Below are positions 45,868 to 55,570 of a DNA stretch of 64,000 nt, in pieces. Both the position numbers and the translations under genes were made by a program. The stretch lies in the NCBI RefSeq assembly GCF_000835495.1, contig NW_015622545.1, forward strand, positions 1,690,777-1,754,776, in the 5' to 3' direction. This stretch comes from Cladophialophora immunda. Its lineage: Eukaryota; Ascomycota; Eurotiomycetes; Chaetothyriales; Herpotrichiellaceae. The notes under the pieces are model-generated. The model searched no databases. It was not told the origin of the DNA and worked only from the letters and a program-made list of their open reading frames with translations. Within the stretch, counting starts at the first letter, position 1. Each line of letters begins with the position of its first letter.

Positions 45868-46401
45868 ATGACTCCCAATCCGCGGCCAGTGGTGCCAAAC
45901 GAGATGGGGAAGCAAGCTGTGTATATCTCTATTTTCCGCGGGGTGGTGTTCCGGGAAATTGAAGTCTGCATAAATGCCAAGGTCGAGGAGCAGTTCGATG
46001 CACGCTTCAGAGCGAGATTCAAGGAGAGACTCGGCGAGGCATTCGAGCCAAAATTCAAACCCATGGCCCAGCTTGTCCGCGGGAATGTAGTCGAGGAGCT
46101 CGGCAACAAATTGTCGCAGACCGTGGCGGGTATCGTCTTCCACTCGGTATTTCGCGAAGTATTAGATGAAACAGGTGCGGTGATGCGCCGGCTTCATGCT
46201 CCGAACACGTGGGTGCGAGACGCAATGTACGATCTGGTGTTCCATGAGAAATACGACGAGGTGATGGACGAGCAATTCGATGACGAACTCGAAGCCACGT
46301 TCGACCCGGCATTCGACGAAGCGTTCCCTGAGGTCTTTGATCAGAAGTTCGACGAGCTTCTCGCCGTGGTCACCAAGGCGGATTCTCCCAAAGCGGCTTA
46401 G
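45868..46401 (+). CDS. Tetrad-periodic small protein, unknown family
   Basis: 177 residues from ATG, no intron. Almost the whole chain has a large hydrophobic residue at every fourth position. Block 1 has residues 19, 23, 27 ... 63 (Y F V I I V F F F L F F). Block 2 has 70, 74 ... 98 (V V L L V V V V). Block 3 has 121, 125 ... 165 (Y F Y M F L F F F F F L), with Asp or Glu very often next (FDPAFDEAFPEVFDQKFDEL). Charges switch from mixed basic in block 1 to acidic in block 3. There is no signal peptide or membrane span. In a helix such a stripe drifts slowly round the axis, so a long amphipathic or paired helix is likely. I know no named family with this rule. A TATA box upstream and the clean composition support a real gene. 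Confidence 0.7.
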   Translation: MTPNPRPVVPNEMGKQAVYISIFRGVVFREIEVCINAKVEEQFDARFRARFKERLGEAFEPKFKPMAQLVRGNVVEELGNKLSQTVAGIVFHSVFREVLDETGAVMRRLHAPNTWVRDAMYDLVFHEKYDEVMDEQFDDELEATFDPAFDEAFPEVFDQKFDELLAVVTKADSPKAA

Positions 46402-47827
46402 AACGACGACGGCGAAGGCTCCTCCGACGAAGAATCTGAAATCTCTATGAAAGGAGACTCTTCCTAGAGGCTGTGGAAGAGCGTGAAGGGGTAACATGTC
46501 CAGAAGGAATGCGGCAGAGAGGCCAGGGACTGGGAGGGACAACGAACGAAACTTGTCGGCCACAGTGAAGGGTTTCAAAAGCATGGATTGTATGGGGATG
46601 TACCACGAAACAGGAAAATCATTACAAAAATATCAAAAAAAATATGGGATATGGAAGGGGGTTTGATCAGATGTAACAGACTGGAAAAGCGTACCATGTC
46701 GCAAAGGGCGCATTAATGCAGAAGACGTCTGGTGAAGCCTTGATCAATGCAAGGCCAATTTGTGCCAAATCTCCTCGACCCCCGTAGCCACGCGCAGCGA
46801 AGCTTTGCAAGCAGCATCCCATGAGGCGGCGGGCGAAGCTTCATGGCTAGGCATTGATGGCCCCGTGGCTATGTATGTTCTCTCCGATCTTGCACGGTCA
46901 GCCTAATCGACTTGCAGGGCACCGAATGGAGGTCTTGAACATATTGAATATCCTCCAACACCGCAAGTTTGGCGACAAAGCCATCTTCTATTCGAGCGAC
47001 TTCATTCATTCGGGCAAAAAGCTCATTGTCGCAAATTGATCCGCTAGGCGGAGCCAGGTGTGTGTGCTCAAGTGCAAGGTCGTGGAAGGCTGATTATCTA
47101 AGTTATCTTTGTAGCTTAGCGCCGTCTGGGCGAAGAGGGCCAATGTCAAAAAATAAGTGGCCCGGTCTGACGAGAAATAGTATAGAGAAGTGATTCACGA
47201 TTGACCTAAAGGTGACCACCATTAACAAGGATATTAATTTCGTGCTTAGGAACAGCGGCATCCTTATCCTTATTGATAATATTACCTATATCTGATCTGG
47301 CGACGACCTCGTCACTATTGAGTGGCTGGCTAGATTCTGAGATAGCGTCAATTCTTTGTCAGACTGTGCCATTGTTTTCTTCCGCAGGCTTGAGGGGTCA
47401 CACCAGCCTCCGCGTTTCTTAGCAATAATTCGCAGTTCAGCCATCTTTCCATCCCCGACCTGGCGGCCATATAATGAACGAGGACATCCTTCCATTTCCC
47501 CCGCTCTGCCTGGCCGCCGAGTATCCGCGCGCGCCCAGAGAAGAGCGCCATCTCCTCCATCTCCCAGAATGAGTGCGTCTGGTTCAGAGGCCAGCGATGC
47601 AGACTGCTAATCCTGTGTGCAGGAAAGCGGACTACAAGCACCGCGAACCTCTCAGGCAACGCGGAACCAGGCGAACTCCGCAGAAGTACGCGTCTGGGAG
47701 CTATAGCACCACTCGAGTGTGAGAGCAGAGAAAAGGAACAGGAACCTGGCGTATTGTTTGCGGCTGGAGCCTCGCGGGGTCGAGCAGTAGGGATCTCTCT
47801 GGTTCTATTGCTGGCCATCTACTCATC
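46402..47827. other. Intergenic, AT-rich decayed sequence
   Basis: No gene recognised. From 47090 to 47340 TA dinucleotides are dense (GATATTAATTTCG, TTGATAATATTACC), the look of DNA hit by repeat-induced point mutation, but the parent element cannot be named. Confidence 0.45.
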
Positions 47828-48237
47828 ATGACCGCGTTCCAGAAACCCAGACACTCCTCCCCCTTTCTCGGACCTCCCTCGAAACGAAAGCAAGGCCAGG
47901 ACGCTCCCGACCCCTCCATTCCGGCGCAAGGTCCGCTACCTATGAGTCGACCTCGAAAGACTCCTTACTCCGCTTCGGCGCCAGGTCTGCCACCTATGAA
48001 GCGACCTCAAAAGACTCCTTACTCCGCTTCGGCGCCAGGTCTGCCACCTATGAAGCGACCGCGAAAGACTGCTTTTCCCAAGGCAGATAGCCTACGAGAA
48101 GACATGATCGCGTTCCAGAAACCCAGACACTCCTCCCCCTTTCTCGGACCTCCCTCGAAACGAAAGCAAGGCCAGGACGCCCCGGACCCCTCCATTCCGG
48201 CGCAAGGTCCGCCACCTGCGAAGCGACCTCGAAAGTC
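47828..48237 (+). repeat. Recent in-frame duplications inside the DUF7924-like gene
   Basis: A block starting at 47828 recurs 276 bp (92 codons) later at 48104 with only a few differences over more than 100 bp. Between them a 54-bp unit is repeated almost exactly (47950-48070). Both periods are multiples of three. Confidence 0.9.
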
Positions 48238-49450
48238 TACTCAAGGCAGCGCAGATGGTCAACCAGAAGAGACTGGGCCGATATTCCTTCCAGGCCCCTC
48301 TGGCCCGATCTCTAACCGGATAAAGCACAAGCAGCGGCCTCACGAGCGCTTTGAACCAAACGAGCAACCGGGAGCAGAGCTTTCGGAGGACGACAGCTCG
48401 CTGGAAGAGATTTTGGTACAGCCAGCTGCTCCGGTCAAAGGAAGTTTTCTGCGCGATTTCGACCATGAAGTCCCTCAGACTATTAAGGACCTCTGTCTCC
48501 AGCTACTCGAGAAGGACCAGACTGTGCCTCAGAACACCTTGTTCCGCGATGACCTTTTCAGCAGACTTTGCGGGAAGATACGAGAGGGGAACGAAGCGAT
48601 GATTATTCAAGACGTCACTCGCTTGATTGTTCCATCCGCGATGAATCTGGCTATCTACGGCGATACACATCTCAATATCTTGATAGAAAGTGTAAACGAA
48701 GCCTGGACCGATTGCATTCCCGTGGAGGGTCCTCGCCCACAACCGAACTATGCCGTTGGGTTCAACCGATCCGCATTCACGGAGGAACACCTGGAAAAGC
48801 TCGGTGAACTTACTGGCGGCGTCTTCGACACCTCATTCTCTGCTGCAAACCGCCGGATGTATTTTCCATTCCTCACCTGCGAGGTCAAGTGTGGCTTTGG
48901 AGGGCTTGACATTGCTGATCGACAAAACGCTCACAGTATGACCATTGCCGTGAGGAGCGTTGTCGAGCTCTACAAAGCGGCGAAACAAGAAGAGGCGCTC
49001 GATTGCGTAATCCTCGCGTTCTCAGTATCCCACGACCATCGATCGGTCCGCATATACGGTCACTACCCTGTGATAGACGGGAAGGAAGTTTCATACCATC
49101 ACCATCTTATCCACGAATTCAGCTTCACGGTATTAGAAGGGAAGAACAAGTGGATTGCGTACAAGTTCATCAAAAACGTCTACGATGTTTGGATGCCGGA
49201 TCACCTCAGACGAATCCACTCAGCTATCAACCGGCTGCCACCGAGTCGTGACTCTCTGGTACGTGAAGTGCAACTCCAAGACCTGAGGAGTCTTTGCTAT
49301 TGACTAGATAGCGTTGACATTGCTTCGCAGGAAGATGAATCGCTGGATCCTTCTATTCCAGAAACTCCGACTCCAGAAAGGGCCACTCCAGACACTGCGG
49401 GCTCCCCCGAGTTGGGTCAAGGGGAAGCCATGTGGTGGAACAAAAACTAG
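47828..49450 (+). CDS. DUF7924-like protein with PD-(D/E)XK-type core
   Basis: Two exons, 47828-49258 and 49331-49450 (72-bp GT-AG intron); 516 residues. The first 150 residues are low-complexity: a 92-residue unit (AFQKPRHSSPFLGPPSKRKQ...) is present twice, and between the copies an 18-residue unit (RPRKTPYSASAPGLPPMK) is repeated. Basic KRPRK clusters suggest nuclear targeting. The folded part (about 210-480) contains YFPFLTCEVKCGFGGLDIAD with Glu352 and Lys354 in an ExK arrangement, and SVSHDHRSVRIYGHYPVIDG. These are hallmarks of a large fungal family related to restriction-like nucleases. The C-terminus is uncertain, because coding-like text continues in other frames downstream. Confidence 0.75.
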
Positions 49451-50541
49451 TACCACAAAGAGCCGAAATGCAGGCGCAAAGGCAGGACCATCGAAGACGA
49501 CCAGGTTCGCGGAGTCCGATGAATCCTCGCTTGGGCAGTTCTTGCAATCGCCCAATCCCCGGGAGATGGCTGAACTTTTGGCTTTGCGGGGTCCTCGACT
49601 CGAATCGTTGCACCTGTGCCACCTGATGATCAACCCGGGCCACACCGGATCTCTGTGCATATATCAAAGACCGAGCCTACATTCACGAGTCCGTCGTTCG
49701 CGAGCTACGATCTGAAGATTCCGGGTGATAAGAAGGACCAAGTGCGATCGTGTCTCCCGAGGGACGAGGCCGAAAAGGCGGAATCATTTTTGTCAATTGA
49801 AGGCACGTGTCGAGACAAAACAGGGCAGATCGTCTATCAGGTACAGTCTGGCTTGCTGGCGCGACCCATTTGTCATACGCCGACCTGAACACTGTTCGAG
49901 GGAGTAGGACACGCGGAAAAACACCGTCACCCGGGACAGCCGCCAAGTTCTGTGCCAGTCATTGACAACGCGGCGGCTGATACTGTACGAGGAAGGAAGA
50001 CACGGTGCGAGGTGCTTGGGACGACGGCAATGGTTTGATTTCACGAAGTCTTTGGATACGTCGAAGTCGAGCCCCGTGCCTCAAACCGCATACGCCGGGG
50101 AAATCTGAAAAAGACCCTCGGAGTTCACTACGCAGGCGCTCAAAAACATCCCCTGAGTATCAGAAATCGTGTTGAGAATTTCTCTCCGCAAAGTCCATTG
50201 ACAAAGGGTTCTTGACACGAGCGCCTCTCCGTTCTGATGTTTGGTTCACAAAAGTTTCTGGTTCCAGGCTGCCAGGAGTTTGCCTTTGGCGACCGAAGTT
50301 TGCACCCTTGCATTTGCTGTTTTCGCACGGACTCAGGTTGTTGGGTATGTGACTGGATATCATTTCAGATGCATAATGATGAATGCGCGGACAAGGTCCT
50401 CACGGCCACACCGGCACATAGCGTGTAATCCGTCTCTCGGATACTCGGCATTTCTGAGCTCATCCTCTGTGATCTCTATATGCTGGCTGTGCGTGTGTGC
50501 CCCTATGTTGCTCCCCTTTTTCGCATCCGCCATCATATCGA
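49451..50541. other. Coding-like debris 3' of the DUF7924-like gene
   Basis: Frames at 49430-49620 (RNAGAKAGPSKTTRFAESDE...) and 49610-49840 (PTFTSPSFASYDLKIPGDKK ... QIVYQ before a GTACAG donor) look like exons, but they lie in different frames and lack joining splice sites I trust. They may be lost 3' exons of the upstream gene or a separate relic. Nothing recognised beyond 49900. Confidence 0.35.
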
Positions 50542-51179
50542 ATGGCGACGGGAGAGGACCAGTCCCTAGCCGACGATGAAGACAACGACTCCGGGATAGC
50601 CGAAATAGGCGACGAGTCAGACACAGAGGCCCTGTCGCCCTCTGCCGCTTCGAGGTGTTCAATATTGAACAGCGTCGCTGTTCGATCTGATCCATTTCCG
50701 CCCGCCGATCCCCTTGGTCCCGGATCCAAAGCAGCTCTGCTGCAATGCATATGACAACTTGAGCCCCGGAAGATACTTGGAAGTGGTGGCTTCCGGCCTC
50801 CCACGATCGGATGACGATACCATCCCGGACGGCAGTTTCTATCATCGGTGGATTGATGGCACCGAACGGGCGCCGAAGACGAGAGGGCGTGGACCCAAAC
50901 ATCTCTGAGAAGTACCCAGAGATATTGCTGGGCGAGTGCGGCTTCCGCGACATCCAGAGCGTGACCTACAAGCTGCCGCAAAACCACTGGCCCGCGGACG
51001 CGCGTTCCAGGAAAATGGGCTACTGGAACGAAGTGGACACTTTGAATGATCTGGAGGGCCTGTCACCGCGGCTCTTCGCTGGGGCGCTTGGTTGGTCCAG
51101 AGAAGAAGTCCAACTCTCGACAGCGGGGTTGGCGGATGACGTCCGCGATACCAGCATACATGCGTATTAGCCAGTGTGA
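50542..51179 (+). pseudogene. LaeA-like SAM-dependent methyltransferase, broken
   Basis: The acidic N-terminus (DDEDNDSGIAEIGDESDT) jumps straight into DPFPPADPL, then frame-shifts to NLSPGRYLEVVASGLPRSDD. It shifts again to the C-terminal hallmark NISEKYPEILLGECGFRDIQ ... NHWPADARSRKMGYWN ... ALGWSREEVQ ... SIHAY. The whole SAM-binding core (motif I and neighbours) is deleted. A TAG at 51168-51170 stands where relatives read HAY-W-PV, a TGG-to-TAG change. Intact relatives regulate secondary metabolism or methylate unknown targets. This copy has two frameshifts, a core deletion and a nonsense codon. Confidence 0.8.
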
Positions 51180-51929
51180 GTACTCAGTATATTGGGACTT
51201 GAGTCACTCTGTCACTCTGACGACGAACCAGGATTGTCACCTACGGACGGAAGCCCTGAAGTACGCGAGGATCGTGCAGGATCGTGCTCTGAGAAGCTTT
51301 GGTTTCGGGCGCTTACGGAGAGTTCGAAGATGTATGTAATCGGCAGAGAATTGCACTGGGATAGAGATTGATTCATGACATAGAAAAATAGACACTAGCC
51401 AGATTAGGCGTAGTTGGTTTCTGCCAAGCAGGAAGCGAATGCGCCGTGGTACGAAATCGCCGCCCGGAGGCATTCCCTGTCTTATTCATGGTCAAACAGG
51501 AGAAAGGCTGCTGCGCATGGTTCAAGGACCATGGATCACTGGAAATCCTCAGCAAAGCCAGTATGTGACTCATTATCATGCCGCAAACATTATGGGTTCT
51601 GTCCATTCGACTTCGCCCTCGCCTCAATCTCGAGCCAGGCCAGTTACTGACTTTGGCGACAACCCCCCCTCTTTCCCAAAACAAGAAAGCGTATATGAAC
51701 TCTGCAAGCCCGCCCGAGCCACCACCCATTTTTCACCCTTTCGCACCATCCTACCCTACTCTATCATTCGAATCAACTCTCAGACACTCTGTTTCGACAA
51801 TATCCCACGCGTTAGCGATTATATCAATACGCGTCTCGAAGCAAGCCACCATCACTCCACAGCACAAGGATCCGGACCTGCCCAAATCCAGATTGACCGT
51901 CTGATCCCATTACGACCACAATCAGTCAT
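51180..51929. other. Upstream region of F-box-like gene 1
   Basis: Contains the repeat copy at 51430-51475. The frame of the gene stays open through this region but is not similar to the paralogue, so I treat it as leader and promoter. Confidence 0.4.
51430..51475 (+). repeat. Flank repeat 5', copy 1
   Basis: Shares AAGCGAAT-CGCCGTGGTACG, then AAATCGCC and CCCGGAGGCATTCCC with the copy at 56998-57053. Copy 2 has an 11-13 base insertion between the halves. It lies about 450 bp before the ATG of F-box-like gene 1. Confidence 0.8.
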
Positions 51930-53115
51930 GATCGAACTGTTTGCTCGCCTCAGCCACATTCTTAGGTCGCGTCATTCACCGTCATCTGCATCATCCTCCA
52001 GACCTCCTCTCAAAGATACCTCAACGGCTGTCGAGCCAGAGGTGGTGGCGCTTCCAGGTCTAGCCAGGTTGCCGCCGGAGTTACTTCTACAGATCATACA
52101 GTATCTACCAGCCGAGTCAGCTGCTGTGTTTGCCTTGATATCGAAATATCACTACGCGGCTTTGAAGCAGCATGTTCTCCCCGGTCTCAGTTCCATGGCT
52201 GTCAAAAAGCGCTTTCTTCGTCTTCTTGAGGTGGATTTGGCCGAGTATATCGCCTGTCACTGTTGTGATATACTCTATCGATGGAAAGCGTTGGCGCCAC
52301 CGTATTATTGTCCTCGGCGATCTCGCCTTGAGATGTCCGGCATACACACACCTCGGCCATGGTGTACATACTACCCAGAGCATCAACCTCACTATCTAAC
52401 CCTCGAGACTGTTGCTGCCTTTTTGAGGGGATACGAGCACGGCTCTGCTTACGGCCCACAACTTCAAGAACTTCATCATAAATGCGATATCCCACTGCCA
52501 CGGCACTTCTGGGCCCCAGATGTATCGAGGGATACGGTGGCGCGGGTCGTCAACGGGAAACTGCTAGTTCGAACATCCTACAGTTTGCAAATGTCCTTGC
52601 AGCAATCTTTGGCCGCCCAGCTCGACCGGCTGAATTTCATTGGTTGTCTTCATTCTCCTGGCACTCTTCCTGCTCTCGTCAAGGACGCTATCGATCACCA
52701 CCTCGGCCGTCCTTACAAAGCGCCACGGTGTTTCGATTACATCAATTGCGCAGAGTGTGCAACAGATCTGCGCGTTGCAGTCCTAGATACAAAAGGTGAT
52801 CGGTTAGTCGCGCAAATAACCACGTGGCAATGCTACGGAGGGCGTGATATCGATCAAGAAGCATACACGGTCCGGAGAATGTTAGGCTACCTTTTTGCTT
52901 GCGAGGGCGAGGGTGAGGGCGGCACGCAGTCGCTAGAGTATCGACGTGCTCCTCCCAGCCGAAATCTTGAGCTACTATACAACGAGAGCCTCGGCGACGG
53001 TGGCAGCCTTGCCAACGGACTGCAACAACGGCACAGATGGCTCCATTGGTGGGACTGGAGCTATCCAGGGTATACCAACGCTCCGCATATTTGCTGCTAC
53101 ATTGGCCCTGATTGA
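51928..53115 (+). CDS. F-box-like protein 1
   Basis: 395 residues from the ATG at 51928, where similarity to the paralogue at 61703-63054 begins. F-box-like helices at about 44-85 (LARLPPELLLQIIQYLPAES) would bind Skp1 in an SCF ubiquitin ligase. A CHCCDILYRW segment and an INCAECATDLRV segment supply Cys pairs shared with the paralogue, possibly zinc-binding. The reading frame is open upstream to 51439, but that part is unlike the paralogue. Near the end the paralogue's C-terminal helix is recognisable in another frame (RIFAATLALIERIRSAAFIV, ending 53149), so this copy has a deletion with frameshift and an altered last 12-15 residues. Confidence 0.75.
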   Translation: MIELFARLSHILRSRHSPSSASSSRPPLKDTSTAVEPEVVALPGLARLPPELLLQIIQYLPAESAAVFALISKYHYAALKQHVLPGLSSMAVKKRFLRLLEVDLAEYIACHCCDILYRWKALAPPYYCPRRSRLEMSGIHTPRPWCTYYPEHQPHYLTLETVAAFLRGYEHGSAYGPQLQELHHKCDIPLPRHFWAPDVSRDTVARVVNGKLLVRTSYSLQMSLQQSLAAQLDRLNFIGCLHSPGTLPALVKDAIDHHLGRPYKAPRCFDYINCAECATDLRVAVLDTKGDRLVAQITTWQCYGGRDIDQEAYTVRRMLGYLFACEGEGEGGTQSLEYRRAPPSRNLELLYNESLGDGGSLANGLQQRHRWLHWWDWSYPGYTNAPHICCYIGPD

Positions 53116-53178
53116 AAGGATAAGAAGTGCCGCCTTTATCGTGGGCTGAACAGACGTGACGAACCCTGGGGTCGGAGG

Positions 53179-53232
53179 ATCAGCAAGCCCCTATTTTTGA
53201 GCATCTCTATTCCCTCGCCAGAAATCAAAAAC
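53179..53232 (+). repeat. Flank repeat 3', copy 1
   Basis: About 54 bp (AGCAAGCCCCTATTTTTGAG, CATCTCTATTCCCTCGCCAG...) matching 60680-60734 with only a few mismatches. It lies 64 bp after the stop of F-box-like gene 1. Confidence 0.9.
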
Positions 53233-53484
53233 GCAAAAAAAATTCAATATCAACGAGGAGCAGTGGAATTCTGGAGTCAGGAGTCGAATCTCGGGGGGCA
53301 GGAATCGGAGTTGTGGCGACGGTGTTGCAATATCACAGGCACCCCCACATGAGGCGGTTCCGGAGGCGCAGTGGACCCTTGTGGGCGTTTGCTTTTTGGA
53401 GATCTCCATCTTTCTGTCAAAAGAAACGTGGAAACTCCGCAGCACATCATCGCGTGAGTTTGGCGCACGTCAGGTTATTGTGAA

Positions 53485-53917
53485 CAGTGTTGTCAGGACT
53501 GCAGTTATTATTAATGCAGTCATGACTGCAGTCAGGCTTGGCACCTTAGCAGAGCCCACAGAATATCGTTTGGTAGCTAAAACAACTGTTTTATTCGCTA
53601 CCGATATCGAACGGTATTCGCTCATCGAGAAGTTCCACACCATCGCGGCGTGTAGACAATAGGCGGATTGGTATGAAGACATGGTTTTTTGTGCCTCACC
53701 CACCTAATTAGCACCATAGAACGTAATCCCCTTTCCGCGAGATCTTTTGAGGCCTCGCAGTACCTAAAACACTGGATTGATCAAGGTCTATACTAGGTCG
53801 GAGATTCAACCTAGTTCCGCCAATCAGATCGCTCCATTTGCGGATGACGAATGGACTGTAGTCAGGACTGCAGTCAGCAGCCATGTCGCTGGCATGACTG
53901 CAGTCCTGACAACACTG
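53485..53917. mobile_element. hAT-type MITE, 433 bp
   Basis: Perfect 21-bp terminal inverted repeats begin CAGTGTTGTCAGGACTGCAG (53485-53505 and 53897-53917). The ends have the CAGTG form of hAT transposons. Direct 8-bp duplications ATTGTGAA flank it exactly (53477-53484 and 53918-53925), the hAT target-site length. Subterminal copies of GACTGCAGTC occur on both sides (about 53526 and 53858-53880), as expected for transposase-binding sites. There is no transposase gene inside, so it is non-autonomous. Confidence 0.92.
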
Positions 53918-54017
53918 ATTGTGAAGAAGATCTTACTTTCTGCTTCGGAGCACCACCCCATTCTAATTATAATAGGGTTTTCGCACGCAACACGCTATAC
54001 GATGGCCAAAAGAAACG

Positions 54018-54172
54018 TTCTTGTTGCAGTAGTGCGACCACAATCCGGGTGTCCGCCGACCCCTGAAAGTCCAAGCCTTGTGCGATCGTCCCACATTTCT
54101 TGCAAAGTTCGCCCGTGTTGTGATTAGAAATCTGAGTGCCACGGCGTCTGGCGTCTGGGTCTAGGTTGCAGC
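54018..54172 (-). repeat. Dispersed repeat, copy 2 (related to 19885-20040)
   Basis: On the minus strand this copy reads like protein (GELCKKCGTIAQGLDFQGSA) and joins a further protein-like stretch at 54161-54382. It may be a relic exon of a duplicated gene. Family not certain. Confidence 0.45.
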
Positions 54173-54382
54173 TAACGGCATTTGAAGATAACCCGAAGAG
54201 GCGTTCACGCATTGCTGTAAGTCACTGGCATCGACCAGAGAGGAATTCTCGACGTCCCCCTTCGAGATGCAACCGGCGCGGGCGACGCTCTCCTCGGATT
54301 CGACGACCCGTGTCGAAGTCAGCGTCTCACAGCTTTGTATGCTAGAGGAACGTGCAGTCCTCTCTTTGAGAACAATGTCCAA

Positions 54383-54722
54383 TCATTGTGCATCGTAAAT
54401 CAGCTTCATGTACTTAACGGGCTGTATGTCAACTGACACCCCTTCCGTCCATCCACCCACGGACCGTCGTTCAGCTCATCTTTGCGGGCCCTTTGTCGCT
54501 TCAGTATCCAGCGCACCTTTTTCTCATTCGGAATTTGCTTCCCTTTTCCCTTTTGGAACCAGCCGTGGGTAACCTCTTCCCTCTGCTTTGTCCATACATC
54601 TGTCTCCGGATGGCAAGATCCTTCGCGTTGACTTGCGAGCGCTGGTCGCCGACTGTTTTGAGGACAACTTCAATCGTGATGCTGGAGCAATTTGTACTGT
54701 CGTGCTGCCCTCGTATGTAGGT
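54383..54722. other. Intergenic, no gene recognised
   Basis: 3' side of the coiled-coil pseudogene; nothing identified. Confidence 0.45.
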
Positions 54723-55570
54723 CTAATTGGCTCTGTTGCCCAGCTGCGCCTTCGTATCATCCTCTTCTTCCTTGGTCCAAGGGCCGTCCCTCACCAGGGT
54801 CCGAAATCTGTGTTCAAGGTCGGCGTATTGCGCCTTGAGCGTGGCAATGGACTCTGTCTGAAATCTGTGTTCCAGGTCGACGTGCAGGGCCTTGAGTCTG
54901 GCAATGGACTCTGCTTGGGTTTGAAGCTGCCTGGTTCGCTCTTGAAGAGCTTGGTCTTGCTCTCGAAGCTGTTGCTTACATGCGTCGGTGGTCTGCAGGA
55001 TCAGTCGCACTTGAAGGATGTGCCGATCAAAGACGTCCGCGAGCTCTCTGTTCCAGGACGACGTAGCTCGACATGTCGCTTGCACCTCCCTTGCCACTGC
55101 CTGGAAATCGTCCCATTGTGCCAGCGCCTCCCTGTACAGGTGCTCAGCGTAGGCAGATTTATCATCCAGGACCTTCAATTCCGCCAGTCGGGTTCCGATT
55201 GTCTCCACGTTCTGCGTTCTATCGACTGTCGAGGTCATCGAACTGGGTCCGAGCAGCCTGGAACTCTGTCTCGAGCTTGTTCGGTTCGCCGGAACGGCCG
55301 ATATGGGCTTGGTTCATGGCAAGATACTGACGGTAGAGAGTTTGGAGCTCCGAACTACACTTCTGCAAATCGGCGGCTCTGATTTCGCGAGCTCCCTGTT
55401 CTGCATGGTACAGGTTTCGGACAGTTTGGACGGCGTCTTTGCACTGCTTTATCAATGCACTGCTTTATCAATGCAATTTTCTCGACATGGCTTTGGCTGT
55501 TGGCGGCGAAGAAGTCTCGGACGTCTTGAAGCTGGTCCTCGGTCTGCAATTCGCGGGTTGGACTCTCCAT
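54723..55570 (-). pseudogene. Coiled-coil protein gene, two frameshifts
   Basis: From an ATG at 55570 the protein starts MESPTRELQTEDQLQDVRDF. It continues as coiled coil in a second frame (RNLYHAEQGAREIRAADLQK...) and in a third (DDKSAYAEHLYREALAQWDD ... EQDQALQERTRQLQTQAESI) to the stop at 54723. The first shift is caused by a tandem duplication of 16 bp (TGCACTGCTTTATCAA at 55440-55455 and 55456-55471). The second lies near 55225 where two frames overlap. Near the C-terminus a roughly 20-residue unit (ESIARLKALHVDLEHRFQT) is repeated. No domain beyond coiled coil. The ORFs are otherwise clean, so the breaks look recent. Confidence 0.65.
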
